DNA of 64,000 nt from JASTVH01 sp042862465 (GCA_042862465.1 JASTVH010000010.1:113316-177315), one strand, 5' to 3'; positions 26,593 through 36,028 are shown, counted from the first letter of the stretch. Program-made: numbers and translations. Notes: a model not told the origin generated them from the letters alone.

Positions 26593-27039
26593 TCAGCAAT
26601 TACCTGGATCCGCATCGATTGCGATATCAGGAGCATCATTGGTGCCTGTCGCTTCCGCATAGGTCACTTCACAAGTTCCCGATGCTCCATTGGCAGCAAT
26701 GGTACCTGCAGTTGTGGTATCGAAGTCATCACTACTGATCTGTGCAGCATCAAGAATGCTGGCTTGAGTTGGATAACCATAAGCAGTCGCTATCGACACA
26801 CCTTCCAGCGTTACAGAAGATGATGCGTTGCTCTGGTCACAGCTGCTATTAGCCAGGCAAGCCGAATGCACAATGGAACTGGCTGAACGCACAGAACCGT
26901 ATACACCCTGCATTGATGATGCTCGAGCCTCGCCGCCCAGATCCGCAAACCGCGGCAACGCAAAAGCCGCCAGAATGCCGAGAATCACGATTACCATGAC
27001 CAGTTCGATCAGGGTAAAACCTTGTTGCCGTTGTGTCAT
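26593..27039 (-). CDS. mshA: MSHA major pilin MshA
   Basis: 148 residues. Leader MTQRQQG, then the mature N-terminus FTLIELVMVIVILGILAAFALPRF with Glu5. The alpha-1 continuation LGGEARASSMQGVYGSVRSA follows. Four cysteines occur: CLANSSC forms a close pair, with CEV and the terminal C. Position (after mshF, with a 138-bp upstream gap and a private terminator) and a strongly typical pilin sequence make it the structural subunit. In Vibrio a second pilin-like gene, mshB, stands just before mshA; it is absent here. Confidence 0.93.
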   Translation of the reverse strand: MTQRQQGFTLIELVMVIVILGILAAFALPRFADLGGEARASSMQGVYGSVRSASSIVHSACLANSSCDQSNASSSVTLEGVSIATAYGYPTQASILDAAQISSDDFDTTTAGTIAANGASGTCEVTYAEATGTNDAPDIAIDADPGNC

Positions 27040-27160
27040 TGAGTAGTACTCCCGTTGCTTACGTGCGTAATCCGCGCATATTGCTTCAAAGTATGGATCA
27101 AAATCGCGTTTTTTCGAGTAACCGTTTGCTAAAACTTGTTACATCGATGTGGCGGAGCGG

Positions 27161-27175
27161 CCAGGCCCCGCCTGG
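27161..27175. terminator. Short hairpin between mshF and mshA
   Basis: Perfect CCAGGC / GCCTGG arms around CCC, three bases after the mshF stop in transcription direction. No T-run on the minus strand, so any termination would be weak. The gap 27040-27177 must also hold any private mshA promoter; I see no convincing boxes. Confidence 0.35.
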
Positions 27176-27177
27176 GT

Positions 27178-27675
27178 TTATGCGTCCTGCGAGCCGATGA
27201 CCGGCTCCAGCGAAAGATTGCTGTCATCCTTTGCATCCATGCTCACCCGCCATCGCCACACCCCTTCCCCCGTGAGCGGCCGCCCTTCGAAGGTAGTGAT
27301 GAAGTGCGGGCGATAGACCAGCTCGTTGCGGCCGGCATCGAAGCACCATAGGCCCGGTTTTTGCGGAATCGCAGCCGGACAATCCCCTATGTATCCCGGA
27401 GGCGGCTCTTCCATGGCCTTGAGGGGATCGCGCTGTAACAGCGCCTGTAGTGACTGGCGCTTGCCATGAATCCGCCACAGGGCGATATCCAGCACCAGCT
27501 GCATGCGGATCTCGTTCAGGTGCATGCGCAGCAGTTGCTCCTCGGAGCGCCCGGCTTCCCGTTCAAGCCGTCCCAGCAGCACCCAGACCAACACCCCGAT
27601 GATCATGACCGACAGCCAGACACTCAGCCGGCGCGATGACAGGGCCCGCATCGGGCTCGGCGGGGGCACACGCAT
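27178..27675 (-). CDS. mshF: MSHA biogenesis protein MshF
   Basis: 165 residues with one N-terminal membrane segment (about 18-35, LSVWLSVMIIGVLVWVLLG), then a coiled-coil-like stretch and a small periplasmic domain with CPAAIPQKPGLWCFD. The ATG directly follows the mshG stop (TAAATG). The name rests on gene order, single TM topology and length; its exact role in the pilus is unknown. Confidence 0.85.
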   Translation of the reverse strand: MRVPPPSPMRALSSRRLSVWLSVMIIGVLVWVLLGRLEREAGRSEEQLLRMHLNEIRMQLVLDIALWRIHGKRQSLQALLQRDPLKAMEEPPPGYIGDCPAAIPQKPGLWCFDAGRNELVYRPHFITTFEGRPLTGEGVWRWRVSMDAKDDSNLSLEPVIGSQDA

Positions 27676-28902
27676 TTACTTGCCCAGCGCTGCCCGGCCC
27701 AGATCCCAGATCGGCAGGAACACGCCCAGCGCGAGGATCAGGACCAGGATGCCCATGGACACGATCAGGATCGGCTCGATGGATTCGGCCAGGCGTTTGA
27801 GACCGTAATCCACTTCCTCGTCGTAAAAGTCCGCCACGTGGCTGAGCATCTCATCCACGTTCCCGGTCTCCTCCCCCACCGCGATCATCTGCAGCACCAG
27901 CGGCGTGAACATGTTGCTCTGGCGGGAAGCCCTGAGCAGGCTGTCGCCCCGCTCGATCGACACCCGCATTTCACGGATGTGCTTGGCGATCCAGGCGTTG
28001 TCCACCGCGTCCGCCACCACCGTTAGGGCATGGGTGACGGGCATGCCCGACTTCAGCACGGTGGCGAAGTTGCGGGAGAAGCGGCTGAGGGTGATCAGCT
28101 CGAACAGCCCTCCCACGATCGGGAAGCGCAGTTTGTGGCGATCCCAGACCAGCCTCCCCTCCTCGGTCTTCTTCCAGCTCTTGAAGGCGTAAATCGCGCC
28201 GACCACGGCCACCAGCAGGAAGGGCCAGTAATTGATGAGGAAGTCGGAGGTGGCCACCAGTACCTGGGTCAGAAACGGCAGATCCGCACCGAGTTTGCTG
28301 AAGACACTGGCAAACTTGGGGATGACGAAGAAATTGACGATCAGCAAAGCCGCCAGCAGCGCGACGATGACAAAGGTCGGATAACGGGTCGCCTGCTTGA
28401 TCCGGCGTTTGGTGTCCCGCTCCAGCTCCAGGATCTGGGCCATGCGGAAGAAGGCCTCATCCAGCTGACCGGTGTTCTCGCCGACGTGAATCATGGCCAC
28501 GAACATGTCCGAGAAAATCGTCCGGTGCGCCTGCATGGCGGTGGCCAGGGTGGTACCGCCCTCCAGGCGCGTCGCCAAATCGTCCAGCACCTCACCCAGG
28601 GCCGGCGAGCGCGTGGTGTCGGCCAGGCCTCGCATGGTACGGATAATGGGAATGCCGGCCTTGCTCAGAGCGCTCATCTGACGGGCAAAGACGATCAGGT
28701 CGTCCAGTTGCACCTTGGGCCGGAAGAAGCTCAGCTGCTGCAGCTTGGCGCCGACATCGGCCTTTTCCACATGCTCTTCCACCGACAACGGAATGATGCC
28801 CCGGCGCTGCAACTCGGCGGCCGCCGCGTCGCGGTTGGGGGCTTCCAGGGCGCCCTGGTGCAGGGCGCCGCTGTTGTCGCGTCCTCGGTAGCTGAATTGC
28901 AT
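27676..28902 (-). CDS. mshG: MSHA inner-membrane platform protein MshG (GspF/PilC family)
   Basis: 408 residues with two GspF domains. It begins QFSYRGRDNSGALHQGALEA. The first domain has FARQMSALSKAGIPIIRTMRGLADT, and the second has FSRNFATVLKSGMPVTHALTVVADAV. Membrane segments lie near 170-190, 220-240 and 375-400. This integral protein couples the MshE ATPase to pilin insertion and extraction. It lies three bases after mshE. Confidence 0.94.
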   Translation of the reverse strand: MQFSYRGRDNSGALHQGALEAPNRDAAAAELQRRGIIPLSVEEHVEKADVGAKLQQLSFFRPKVQLDDLIVFARQMSALSKAGIPIIRTMRGLADTTRSPALGEVLDDLATRLEGGTTLATAMQAHRTIFSDMFVAMIHVGENTGQLDEAFFRMAQILELERDTKRRIKQATRYPTFVIVALLAALLIVNFFVIPKFASVFSKLGADLPFLTQVLVATSDFLINYWPFLLVAVVGAIYAFKSWKKTEEGRLVWDRHKLRFPIVGGLFELITLSRFSRNFATVLKSGMPVTHALTVVADAVDNAWIAKHIREMRVSIERGDSLLRASRQSNMFTPLVLQMIAVGEETGNVDEMLSHVADFYDEEVDYGLKRLAESIEPILIVSMGILVLILALGVFLPIWDLGRAALGK

Positions 28903-28905
28903 AGG

Positions 28906-30645
28906 TTATAAATCCAGTACGCCGTCGCCTTCATCCACCTTGACCGTGCTGGCCGAGACCCGCGCCACCTCGTCCAGGGACGTCAGCCCCTGCTCTGCAT
29001 AGCGCAGTGCACAGACCGCCAGCGGCTCGTAGAGCGGATGCTTGCGGGCCGCCCGGTTGAAGGCGGAATAATCCTGATCGCGCAGGGCGTCCAGCATGTC
29101 CTCGTCCAGTTCCAGCAGCTCGTAGACGCCCATGCGCCCGCGATAACCGGTGTTGCCGCACTGGTAACAGCCCTTGCCGTGAACGAATTCACCGCTGATC
29201 ACAGCCCCTTCCGACTGCATCTGGCGCATCCACACCTGTTCGTGCTCGGTGGGGTGATAGGGTTCCTTGCAGTTGTCGCACACCTTGCGGATCAGTCGCT
29301 GGGCGACCACGCCGGTCAGGGAACTGGACACCAGGAACGGCTCGGCGCCCATGTCCAGCAACCGCATGGCGGTGCTGACGGCATCGTTGGTGTGAAGGGT
29401 GGACATCACCAGGTGACCGGTCATGGCGGCGCGCAGGCCGATTTCCACGGTCTCGCGGTCGCGCATCTCCCCCACCAGGACGATATCCGGGTCCTGACGC
29501 AGGCTGGCCCGCAACACCGAGGCGAAGTCGAGTCCGATCTTGGGATTCACCTGCACCTGGGTCACCCGCTGCAGGCGGTATTCCACCGGATCCTCGGCGG
29601 TGATAATCTTCACCTCCGGGCGGTTTAATTCACTCAAGGCGCCGTAAAGCGTGGTGGTCTTACCGCTACCGGTGGGGCCGGTCACCAGGATCATGCCGTG
29701 GGGGCGATGAATCAGCTGGCGGAACCGCTCCAGCACCTGCGGCGGCATGCCGGTGCCGTCCAGGTTGAGAATACCCTGGGACTGGTCCAGCAGACGCATG
29801 ACCACGGACTCGCCATACTGCACCGGCATGGTCGACACCCGCACGTCGATACTGCGGCCCTTGACCCGCACGTTGAAGCGCCCGTCCTGGGGCAGACGCT
29901 TTTCCGAGATATTGAGCCCGGCCATCAGTTTCAGGCGCAGGACCAGCGCCGCGTTGATGCGCTTCTCCTTCATCACCTGTTCCTGCAGCACGCCGTCGAT
30001 ACGCTGGCGAATCCGCACCACACTCTCGTCCGGTTCGATATGCACATCGGAACTGCGGGTCTGGATGGCATCCTCGAAAATGGTCTGCAGCAGCTTGACC
30101 ACCGGCGCCTCGTTGACGTCCCCTTCGGCACTCAGGTCGGCCAGGTCAAAGGCATCGTCCCCCAGTTCGTCTTCCAGCTCCTCCGCCAGGGAGGCGATTT
30201 CCTCGGTGCGCCGGTAGACCATATCCAGGGTGCTGAGCAGTTCGCTCTCGCGCACCACCGCCTGCTTGACCGGCTGATTGAGGATCCGCACCAGCTCATC
30301 GTAGGCAAAGATGTCCATGGGGTCGGCCATACCCACCAGCAGTTCCCCGCCCTGCTCGGCCAGGACGATGGCGCGAAAACGCCGGGCCTGGGCTTCCGGC
30401 AGTTTCTTCACCAGGTCGTTGTTGAAGTTGTAGTGGCGCAACTGGACGAAGGGAATCTCCAACTGCTTGGAGAGAAAGTTGAGGAGGTTGTCCTCTTCGA
30501 CGTAGCCCAGATCCACCAGGGTCTTGCCCAGCTTGCGCCCGCTCTTCTTCTGCTCGGAGAGCGCGGTCATCAGCTGGTCTTCGGTGATGACTTCGCTCTG
30601 GACCAAGAGGTCACCAATGCGGATTTTTTTGCGTGCTTCGGCCAT
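28906..30645 (-). CDS. mshE: MSHA extension ATPase MshE with c-di-GMP-binding N-domain
   Basis: 579 residues. The N-terminal MshEN domain shows two 24-residue motifs of the c-di-GMP-binding pattern, at 9-32 (RIGDLLVQSEVITEDQL...) and 38-61 (KLGKTLVDLGYVEEDNL...). The GspE core has Walker A GPTGSGKTTT (323-332, Lys329), the Asp box ITAEDPVEY, Walker B DPDIVLVGEMRD and the His box TGHLVMSTLHTN. A tetracysteine zinc site (CDNC ... CYQC) follows. In Vibrio cholerae, MshE binding of c-di-GMP through these motifs drives pilus extension; the same control is inferred here from the motif match. Confidence 0.96.
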   Translation of the reverse strand: MAEARKKIRIGDLLVQSEVITEDQLMTALSEQKKSGRKLGKTLVDLGYVEEDNLLNFLSKQLEIPFVQLRHYNFNNDLVKKLPEAQARRFRAIVLAEQGGELLVGMADPMDIFAYDELVRILNQPVKQAVVRESELLSTLDMVYRRTEEIASLAEELEDELGDDAFDLADLSAEGDVNEAPVVKLLQTIFEDAIQTRSSDVHIEPDESVVRIRQRIDGVLQEQVMKEKRINAALVLRLKLMAGLNISEKRLPQDGRFNVRVKGRSIDVRVSTMPVQYGESVVMRLLDQSQGILNLDGTGMPPQVLERFRQLIHRPHGMILVTGPTGSGKTTTLYGALSELNRPEVKIITAEDPVEYRLQRVTQVQVNPKIGLDFASVLRASLRQDPDIVLVGEMRDRETVEIGLRAAMTGHLVMSTLHTNDAVSTAMRLLDMGAEPFLVSSSLTGVVAQRLIRKVCDNCKEPYHPTEHEQVWMRQMQSEGAVISGEFVHGKGCYQCGNTGYRGRMGVYELLELDEDMLDALRDQDYSAFNRAARKHPLYEPLAVCALRYAEQGLTSLDEVARVSASTVKVDEGDGVLDL

Positions 30646-30657
30646 AGGGTCTGCCTG

Positions 30658-31836
30658 TTATTGACTGAGTGCAGTCAGCCGCTGCTGTGCATACTGGTTG
30701 AGCGCCGGGCGCAGCCCCGGCAGGTTCAGGGCCTGGGTGTAGGCCGAGCGGGCGGCCTGGTTGCGGCCCTGGGCGTCCAGCGCAATGCCCAGACCGGCCC
30801 ACCAGTCGGCTACCTCGTCATTCTGTTCCAGCAACGCCGCCCACAGGGCACCGGCATCGGCATACTCTCCGGCGCGCTGATAGAGCGCCGCCAGGGTCGC
30901 GAGATAACCGGGATACTCCGCCGCCTCGGGCAGCTCCATCGCCAGCCACTGAATTGCCTGATCGGTCTGTCCCCGGGCCAGCGCAAGGCGCGAGCGCAAC
31001 AGGCGCAGCTCGGCATATTCTCGGGCCCAGCGTTCCGGCAACCAGCGCTCGGCCTGCTCATAGGCGCCACGCTGCAACAGGTAACGGGCCATGACCGCGC
31101 GGCTCCGGGGCAGCGCCCGGTCCGCTCCGGCCGCCTGCAGCTGCTGTTCGGCTGCGGCCACCTGTCCCTGTGCCAGATGCTGTTCCAGTTCCCGGGCCAG
31201 GGCCGCATCCCGGGCGGCCGGCGACACCGGCGCGCGTTCAATCTCATTGGATTCAGAAGCTGCTTTGGCGGCAGCGGGCGCTTGAGTTTTTGGCTGTGCC
31301 GGCGTGTGAGCCTGAGCGACGGGCTGTGTTTGGGCCGGTGCTGCGGCAGGTGATGTGGACGTTGTGTGGGTCTCGGCCTTCTTGGTTGCCGGAGCCTCGG
31401 TAGCGGCAATGGGCTGCGGCTTCGGATCGACGGGCTTGGATTCCGCGGCCGTGGTGACAGGTTCCACTTGAGCGGGCTCGGCGACCGCTTCGACCTCCGC
31501 GACCGGCTCGGGCTGTTGCGCCGGTGACTGCACTACCGACTGCTCGGCCGCCGATGCCGAAGCGACGGGTTCCGGCTTCGGTTGCGGTTTGGGCTCGATA
31601 ATCAGCGGCTCACGCTGGGCGACCGGCTGATCGCTGGCATTCCAGTAGCGAACACCCAACCAAACGGCCACGGCGACCACCGCCACGGCCAGCAGACCGA
31701 TGACCAGGTATTTGCCTTTCCCGCCCGAGGTCCGCCCCCGGGCGCCTCCCCCGCGCAAGCCCGGTGGCACCTGAGGCTGGGACGCGTCGCCGCCGCGCTG
31801 TTCGAGGTCGCGCAGGGCATCGTTCAGCAGACTCAT
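30658..31836 (-). CDS. mshN: MSHA biogenesis protein MshN (TPR protein)
   Basis: 392 residues: a short cytosolic start (SLLNDALRDLEQRGG), one membrane segment (about 45-65), a long low-complexity Pro/Ala/Glu-rich periplasmic linker (75-200), then TPR-like helices to the C-terminus. The linker is a typical MshN feature and may span part of the periplasm to reach the secretin. It starts inside the end of mshM (four-base overlap) and is 12 bases before mshE. Confidence 0.88.
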   Translation of the reverse strand: MSLLNDALRDLEQRGGDASQPQVPPGLRGGGARGRTSGGKGKYLVIGLLAVAVVAVAVWLGVRYWNASDQPVAQREPLIIEPKPQPKPEPVASASAAEQSVVQSPAQQPEPVAEVEAVAEPAQVEPVTTAAESKPVDPKPQPIAATEAPATKKAETHTTSTSPAAAPAQTQPVAQAHTPAQPKTQAPAAAKAASESNEIERAPVSPAARDAALARELEQHLAQGQVAAAEQQLQAAGADRALPRSRAVMARYLLQRGAYEQAERWLPERWAREYAELRLLRSRLALARGQTDQAIQWLAMELPEAAEYPGYLATLAALYQRAGEYADAGALWAALLEQNDEVADWWAGLGIALDAQGRNQAARSAYTQALNLPGLRPALNQYAQQRLTALSQ

Positions 31837-32678
31837 GCCCGCGCCCCCCAGCCGAACCAGCCCGAACGGCGGGCGCTTTCGGTGTCCTTGACCGCCTGTT
31901 TGACGTGCACCGGCTTCACCTCATGATCACCGCGACCATAGGCGGCCAGCAGGGATTTATGGGCCAGGATATTGATCAGACGGGGAATACCGCCGGAAGA
32001 GCGGGCCAGATGCTTGACCGCCCGCGGATGGAAAACCGGGGCGCCATCATGGCCCGCCAGGCTCATGCGGTGTTGCAGGTAGTGGGCGACCGCATTGCGA
32101 TCCAGCGGCTTGAGCCGGCAGTGAAAGGTGATGCGCTGTTTGAGTTGGCGCAAATTGTCCTGATTGAGCAGGGTATCCAGCTCCGGCTGCCCGAACAGCA
32201 CCACCTGCAAAAGCTTGCGGCTCTCGGTTTCCAGATTGGTAAGCAGGCGCAGCGCTTCCAGGGTCTCGGCGGGAATCGACTGGGCCTCGTCGACGATCAG
32301 AATTACCGAGCGCTCCTGCCGGGCCTGCTCGATCAGGTGCGCCTGCAGGGCACCCAGGGTGCGATGGGTATGGGCGCTGTCCTCAATGGTGACGCCCAGC
32401 TCGTCCGCCAGCGCCAGGTACAGGCTGTCAGGACTCAGCTGCGGATTGGGCAGGTAGGCGGTCACTGCCTCGCTTTCCAGCGCGTTGAGCAGCAACCGGC
32501 ACAGCAGCGTCTTGCCCGTGCCCACTTCGCCGGTGACCTTGATGAAGCCTTCCTGGTGCTTCAACGCCACCACCAGCGTCTCCAGAGCGTCGCGATGGCT
32601 GTCGGCACGCAGGAAATAACGGGTATTCGGCGTCAGCGAGAACGGCATTTCGCGAAGACCGAAAAAGGCTTCGTACAC
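31833..32678 (-). CDS. mshM: MSHA ATPase MshM (ExeA/GspA-like AAA+)
   Basis: 281 residues. It begins MYEAFFGLREMPFSLTPNTRYF, typical of ExeA-like ATPases. Walker A is GEVGTGKTLLCR (50-61), Walker B is VILIVDEAQSIP near 125, and sensor-2 type GGIPRLINILAHKSL is near 235. It lacks the periplasmic peptidoglycan-binding extension of ExeA. Probably helps secretin assembly with MshL. It sits 10 bases after mshL. Confidence 0.92.
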   Translation of the reverse strand: MYEAFFGLREMPFSLTPNTRYFLRADSHRDALETLVVALKHQEGFIKVTGEVGTGKTLLCRLLLNALESEAVTAYLPNPQLSPDSLYLALADELGVTIEDSAHTHRTLGALQAHLIEQARQERSVILIVDEAQSIPAETLEALRLLTNLETESRKLLQVVLFGQPELDTLLNQDNLRQLKQRITFHCRLKPLDRNAVAHYLQHRMSLAGHDGAPVFHPRAVKHLARSSGGIPRLINILAHKSLLAAYGRGDHEVKPVHVKQAVKDTESARRSGWFGWGARA

Positions 32679-32688
32679 GATCTCTCTC

Positions 32689-34392
32689 CTAGTGCGGCTC
32701 GACCGAACCGGCCGCCTCCGGCTTGGGCGTATCCTGCTGTTCCAGCAAGGCCTTGAGCGCCTGCACCCGGCTCTGGGTATCGGCCAGGTCTTCCTGGTAC
32801 TGGCCTTCGCCGGTCAGCATCGGGCGCAGCAGGATCACCAGCTCGCTCTTGCGGCTGCTGAAATTGCGCTGCTTGAACATCTCGCCGAGCAGTGGAATGT
32901 CGCCAAAGAACGGCACCTGGGCGTTGTTCTCGTCGCTCTTGTTCTGGATCAGGCCGCCGATGACGACGATCTGGCCGCTGCGGGCGCTGACGATGCTGTC
33001 GGTCTCGCGCACCGTGCTCAGGGCCAGGGGCAGCGTCACATCGCGTGAGCCGATGGTGATGACCTTCTGCTGGTCCTGCACCTCACTCACCGAGGGATGC
33101 ACATGCAGTGTGATCACGCCTTCCTCGCTGATCTGCGGCGTGACGTCCAGTGAGATGCCGGAGAAGAACGGCGTCAGCTCGACAGAGGTGTTGGTGTCGT
33201 TGTTGGTGTTCGTGGTGTTGTTGTTCTCGTTGAAGTCGATGTCGGTAACAAAGAACTCGTCGCTGCCGACCTTGATCACCGCCTTCTGGTTGTTCACGGT
33301 CGAGATGCGCGGGCTTGAGAGCACCTGGACGTTGCCCTGGGTGCCCAGCAGGTCGATCAGGGCGCTGAAGTCGCTGATGCGGACCGCCGCGCTGAAGATA
33401 CCGCCCAGGTCCGGGCTGGTGACGGTCTGCCCTCCCACCTGGCCGGCAAGGAATTTCTTCGGGTTACCATCGGCATCCGGCATGCTGGATTTAACCTCGA
33501 TGGCGCTCCAGTCCACGCCCTGCTGGTAGCCTTCCTCGAGGGTCACCTCCAGGATCTTGGCCTCCAGAATCACCTGGCGCTTCATGATCAGCTGGGTCCG
33601 CCGCAGGTAGTCTTCCACCGCCCGCAGGGACTGGGCATCGGCTCGCACCACCACAACTCCGGCACCCGGTGTGGTGATGACCTTGTGGCCCTCGCCGCTG
33701 CCGACGATCAGATTGAGCGCTTCCCGGAGATCGCGCCAGAAGTCGGACTCGGTTTCCGTGGTGATCCGGGTACCGATCAGCGTACTGGCGTTGGACTGGG
33801 AATTATTGCTGCTGGAATTACCACTGTTGTTGCTGTTGCCAGAAGACACCGAGCCGGAACTGACCTGGGTTTCTGAACCGCCCTTGCGGACGAAATCGAG
33901 ATAGTCGATCTGGAAGATCCGGGTCTGCAGGCCACCGGGCATGACCTTGTACATCTTGCCCTGGCGCTCGATATCGAAGTCATACAGCTCCGCCACGGTA
34001 TCCATGACTTCCGGCAGCGTGACCGAGTCCAGCTCCAGGGAAATCCTGCCGCTCACGCCCGGGTGCACCACCACATTGTAACCGGTTCCCTTGACCAGGC
34101 CCCGGAAGAAACGCGCCGCTTCCAGATCCCGGGCAGAGACGTCAAAACGCTCGTCACCCCGGGCCAGGCTGCGGTTGGGGCTGTCCAGGGCCGGCATCAG
34201 CGCATCGTTCACGCTGGGCGGCGGGGTGGTGTGGGTCTCCGGCGGGCGGGTTTGCCGCGCCTGGGTCAGGGACTGGTCGATGGCATCCACGCTCTCGGTG
34301 GAGGTAGCCCGCCCGCTCTTCATCAGCGGATTCTGGGCACAGCCCGTGAGGACCATCGACGCCAGTATCAAAACTGAAAAAACCACTTTCAT
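32689..34392 (-). CDS. mshL: MSHA outer-membrane secretin MshL
   Basis: 567 residues. A lipoprotein signal ends with LTGC (Cys18). N-terminal secretin/TonB short domain near 85-160, an N1-type domain with VKGTGYNVVVHPG, a Ser/Asn-rich linker near 185-205, and the C-terminal secretin barrel with VQVLSSPRISTVNNQKAVIKVG, TLPLALSTVRETDSIV and the end block VPFFGDIPLLGEMFKQR. It forms the ring through which the pilus leaves the cell. Confidence 0.95.
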   Translation of the reverse strand: MKVVFSVLILASMVLTGCAQNPLMKSGRATSTESVDAIDQSLTQARQTRPPETHTTPPPSVNDALMPALDSPNRSLARGDERFDVSARDLEAARFFRGLVKGTGYNVVVHPGVSGRISLELDSVTLPEVMDTVAELYDFDIERQGKMYKVMPGGLQTRIFQIDYLDFVRKGGSETQVSSGSVSSGNSNNSGNSSSNNSQSNASTLIGTRITTETESDFWRDLREALNLIVGSGEGHKVITTPGAGVVVVRADAQSLRAVEDYLRRTQLIMKRQVILEAKILEVTLEEGYQQGVDWSAIEVKSSMPDADGNPKKFLAGQVGGQTVTSPDLGGIFSAAVRISDFSALIDLLGTQGNVQVLSSPRISTVNNQKAVIKVGSDEFFVTDIDFNENNNTTNTNNDTNTSVELTPFFSGISLDVTPQISEEGVITLHVHPSVSEVQDQQKVITIGSRDVTLPLALSTVRETDSIVSARSGQIVVIGGLIQNKSDENNAQVPFFGDIPLLGEMFKQRNFSSRKSELVILLRPMLTGEGQYQEDLADTQSRVQALKALLEQQDTPKPEAAGSVEPH

Positions 34393-34414
34393 GCTGCGCT
34401 AACCTTTGTTCGCG

Positions 34415-34744
34415 TCAAGGAGTTCGCACCACCGGCGGTGACGACAAATGCAGGGTTCGCGACCGCTTCCCGATCCGAACCACGACTTCATCTTCCTTGA
34501 TACGCTGTACGACCAGGGTATCCAGCCGCTCTCCCTCGGCCAGCACTTCCCCATTGATAACCACAATCCGCCGGCTGGGTGACACCAGAATCGATTCCAG
34601 GGTGTACTCCGGTTTGGGCGCCGCCTGCTTCGGGGCCGGAGCGGAAAAATCCGGTGGCCGGGTCGGATCCTGAAGCGCCCAGACCGACACGGCCCCCAAC
34701 AGCAATCCAAAGCCCAGGACAACGCTGGCAATGCATTTAAACAC
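34415..34744 (-). CDS. mshK: MSHA biogenesis protein MshK (PilP-like)
   Basis: 109 residues: an N-terminal hydrophobic segment (VVLGFGLLLGAVSVWA, probably a signal sequence), then DPTRPPD, the conserved PilP/GspC-type start, and a small beta domain (LESILVSPSRRIVVINGEVLAEG). It overlaps mshJ by eight bases and precedes the secretin gene, as PilP precedes PilQ. Confidence 0.9.
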   Translation of the reverse strand: MFKCIASVVLGFGLLLGAVSVWALQDPTRPPDFSAPAPKQAAPKPEYTLESILVSPSRRIVVINGEVLAEGERLDTLVVQRIKEDEVVVRIGKRSRTLHLSSPPVVRTP

Positions 34745-35423
34745 CGAGCCACTCCTTGTGCAGGCTGACCGTCTGCACCCTGATGTGTACTTCCGCCTCC
34801 GGCCACTGCTGAACCTGATAACTGAATCCGCGCCAGACCAGGCGCTTGTCCATAGCTTCCAGGGCCTGCAGGTATTTCAGAACCGCGAAGTAATCACCGG
34901 ACAGGGTCAGCTCCACTTCATGAGCATACAGGCCCAGGGCCGGTTCACCTTCGGCCCTGGATTCCTCGCTATCCTGATCGTCGCTGGCCAGATCGATACG
35001 GTGGGGCGGAAAATGCTGCACTGCTTGCAGCTTCAGCCCGCCGTGCTGCTGCAACATGCGTTTGAGCAGCTCGACCATACCTTCCGGACTGACCAATTGG
35101 GCCGAGAGTTCCTCCAGACGGCGATCCAGCGCATCCAGCTCCCCTTCCAGTCGTTCCTGACGCTGCCGCAGAGGGCGATTGGGATCACGGGCCAACGTCA
35201 TCTGCAACGTTCGGGCCTGTTCTTCCAGCTGTGAGTGCTGACCGCCCAGGCTGGCGATCTGTTCTTCCAGCGTGTCCGCCCGTTTCAGGACCGGGTCGAT
35301 CAGGAAGCCCCACCCCAGGAGCAGCACGGCGATGGCGGCCGTTCCCAGGACCAGCACACGCTCACGCATGGACAGGTTCGCATAGCGCTGGGACCAGTCA
35401 TTCCATCGTTCGGAAAATTTCAT
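34737..35423 (-). CDS. mshJ: MSHA biogenesis protein MshJ (PilO-like)
   Basis: 228 residues with a short cytosolic start (RYANLSMRERVLVLG), one membrane segment (about 27-44), a coiled coil (50-115, many Gln/Glu/Leu) and a PilO-like ferredoxin fold at the end. Partner of the PilN-like protein encoded just upstream with a four-base overlap. Confidence 0.9.
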   Translation of the reverse strand: MKFSERWNDWSQRYANLSMRERVLVLGTAAIAVLLLGWGFLIDPVLKRADTLEEQIASLGGQHSQLEEQARTLQMTLARDPNRPLRQRQERLEGELDALDRRLEELSAQLVSPEGMVELLKRMLQQHGGLKLQAVQHFPPHRIDLASDDQDSEESRAEGEPALGLYAHEVELTLSGDYFAVLKYLQALEAMDKRLVWRGFSYQVQQWPEAEVHIRVQTVSLHKEWLGV

Positions 35424-36028
35424 CGCTCAGACTCCCCGGGCCGCTGGGAGGCCACGACAAACTGCAGACCGGCGCTCTCGTCCGACCGCTCCAGTTCGAA
35501 GAATCCGAAACGCTGGCCGGCAAAGGCCGGTTCCTGCTCCAGGTTCTGTAAATACTGCGGGACCAGGTCGCCGTCCCGGGCCAGCCCGCGCAATTCCAGG
35601 TGACGCGCTGCCGATGAAATGTCCACCCCGGTCAACCACAATCCCGGTGTCACCTGGCGGGCCAGGCCTTCCAGGTAGCGGGAGAAACCTTCAGTGCCAC
35701 TCAGCGTCAGATTCTCCATTCTTTTGGCCAGCTCGTTGCGGTGCACCAGCGTCAAGCGGGCCTGCTCCACGGCCTGTTTCAGGGCCTGGGACTCGGATTG
35801 CTGGGCCACTTTTTCCGACAGGCTGTCCACCTCAGTCTGGGCGGTGGCGATATTGGCCGCCAGCTTCTGCTGCCGGGCCTGCAATTGCGACAGGCTCCAC
35901 TGGCTCCAGAGCGCAGCGAGTACCACCAGAACCGCCAAAACAGCCACCAGCGCCACCGCGCGCTCCAGTGTCAGGGGATCCTTTTTCGGCTTGAGATCCT
36001 CGGTGTAAAGATTGACGTCCTGAATCAA
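35420..36028 (-). CDS. PilN-domain protein of the MSHA cluster
   Basis: 202 residues. It begins MIQDVNLYTEDLKPKKDPL, the conserved N-terminal motif through which PilN binds PilM. A membrane segment (25-45) and a coiled coil (45-105) follow, then a small periplasmic domain (VTPGLWLTGVDISS). Some annotations call it MshI2. It overlaps both neighbours by four bases, so mshI, this gene, mshJ and mshK form a PilM-N-O-P equivalent. Confidence 0.9.
   Translation of the reverse strand: MIQDVNLYTEDLKPKKDPLTLERAVALVAVLAVLVVLAALWSQWSLSQLQARQQKLAANIATAQTEVDSLSEKVAQQSESQALKQAVEQARLTLVHRNELAKRMENLTLSGTEGFSRYLEGLARQVTPGLWLTGVDISSAARHLELRGLARDGDLVPQYLQNLEQEPAFAGQRFGFFELERSDESAGLQFVVASQRPGESER

Noticed and set aside
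29698..31353. Open frame of 551 codons antisense to mshE/mshN
   Set aside because: Spans two real genes on the other strand and is rich in His/Gln/Leu from reverse-complement codon bias.
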